Below, piece after piece: positions 63,771 to 64,000 of a DNA stretch of 64,000 bases (positions within the stretch are counted from its first letter, which is position 1; every line of letters starts with the position of its first letter). Under the pieces are notes generated by a model. It was not told the origin of the DNA and did not search any database. It saw only the letters and a program-made list of their open reading frames with translations. This DNA comes from Saccharopolyspora erythraea (GTDB lineage: Bacteria; Actinomycetota; Actinomycetes; Mycobacteriales; Pseudonocardiaceae), in NCBI RefSeq assembly GCF_018141105.1, contig NZ_CP054839.1, positions 4,402,001 to 4,466,000 of the forward strand. The letters are read 5' to 3'. The translations under genes and the position numbers were made by a program.

Positions 63771-64000
63771 ATGCCTGACGCCGTGGTCTCCGGGTTTCGC
63801 GAGGTGCCCCTGCTGGTGGAGCTGGGTGCGGCGCTGCTGCTGTCGAGCCTGATCGGGCTGGAGCGGGAGATCCGGGCGAAGAGTGCCGGGATGCGCACGC
63901 ATGCGCTGGTCGGTGTGGGTGCGGCGGTGTTCATGCTGGTGTCGAAGTACGCGTTCGGGGATCTGCTGGTGTTCGACCGGGTGTCGTTCGACCCGTCGCG
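63771..64000 (+). CDS. MgtC/SapB family membrane protein, 5' part
   Basis: The window ends within this gene; 76 residues are visible. LLLSSLIGLEREIRAKSAGMRTHALVGVGAAVFMLV is the MgtC N-terminal signature (as IGLEREI and GMRTHALVG). Family members are linked to growth in low Mg2+ or to envelope homeostasis. GCGGGG lies directly before the ATG with little spacing, so the start is moderately sure. Confidence 0.88.
   Translation, partial: MPDAVVSGFREVPLLVELGAALLLSSLIGLEREIRAKSAGMRTHALVGVGAAVFMLVSKYAFGDLLVFDRVSFDPS

Overview
The window is uniformly GC-rich (roughly 70% or more), densely coded on both strands, with GTG starts common and many ATGA/GTGA stop-start overlaps. It contains a GarA/OdhI switch protein, an AcnR-type TetR with a matching acn operator, an ergothioneine cluster, a mycothiol-family DinB-fold protein, a DinB2-type polymerase and a NnaR-type nitrate regulator. 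Together these point to a chromosomal segment of an actinomycete, most likely Pseudonocardiales (Saccharopolyspora-like). The genus is my inference. I saw no tRNA, rRNA, CRISPR array, insertion sequence, prophage or biosynthetic gene cluster.

Layout. 1-6.2 kb: glycine cleavage block with gcvH (partial), garA, a DUF151 bifunctional nuclease, a MerR regulator, a tandem glycine riboswitch, gcvP and a HesB-like protein. 6.3-9 kb: cobalt/nickel ECF transporter (cbiM, PDGLE protein, cbiQ, cbiO). 9-14 kb, minus strand: conserved protein of uncertain function, receptor Ser/Thr kinase with an extracellular CBM6-like domain, two CNNM/CBS membrane proteins. 14.2-20.5 kb: TIGR03086 protein, POT peptide transporter, secreted tripeptidyl-aminopeptidase-like hydrolase, PLP decarboxylase, AcnR-like repressor. 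20.6-25.6 kb: egtABCD and a deazaflavin-type oxidoreductase. 25.6-28.6 kb: alpha/alpha-toroid-like protein, methyltransferase, two coupled very small genes, TauE/SafE permease. 28.8-34.6 kb: LacI regulator with a 24-bp palindrome before an MFS transporter, family-39-like glycosyltransferase, NarL-type two-component system. 34.7-36.8 kb: NUDIX / DinB2 / NUDIX. 36.9-41.1 kb: aconitase, EamA exporter, a 33-residue membrane peptide. 41.2-46.3 kb: a 1,456-residue P-type ATPase with a degenerate N-terminal half, preceded by a Ser/Thr/Arg-rich protein. 46.4-55.9 kb: seven-gene overlapping nitrate assimilation operon. 56-59 kb: sirtuin, NlpC/P60 hydrolase, mobA. 59.5-64 kb: MoxR-DUF58-VWA operon, a methyltransferase, a frameshifted VOC gene and a partial MgtC.

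How the genes work together. Glycine sensed by the riboswitch should control gcvP, while GarA links kinase signalling to 2-oxoglutarate and glutamate flux. The nitrate operon couples uptake (NarK), a molybdopterin nitrate reductase, an electron-transfer flavoprotein, siroheme nitrite reductase (NirBD), the NnaR regulator and a sirohydrochlorin chelatase; mobA nearby supplies molybdenum cofactor maturation. EgtA-D make ergothioneine up to the late thioether intermediate, but no egtE is present here.

Most worth a second look: the perfect AcnR box in front of acn although its repressor gene lies about 16 kb away; the non-aromatic steric-gate residue of the DinB2 polymerase between two NUDIX genes; the P-type ATPase with a second, inactivated P-domain; the LacI palindrome at the MFS promoter; the 34-bp palindrome with three GTGATCAC sites in a 513-bp gap; and a one-base frameshift at a C7 run in the VOC gene.
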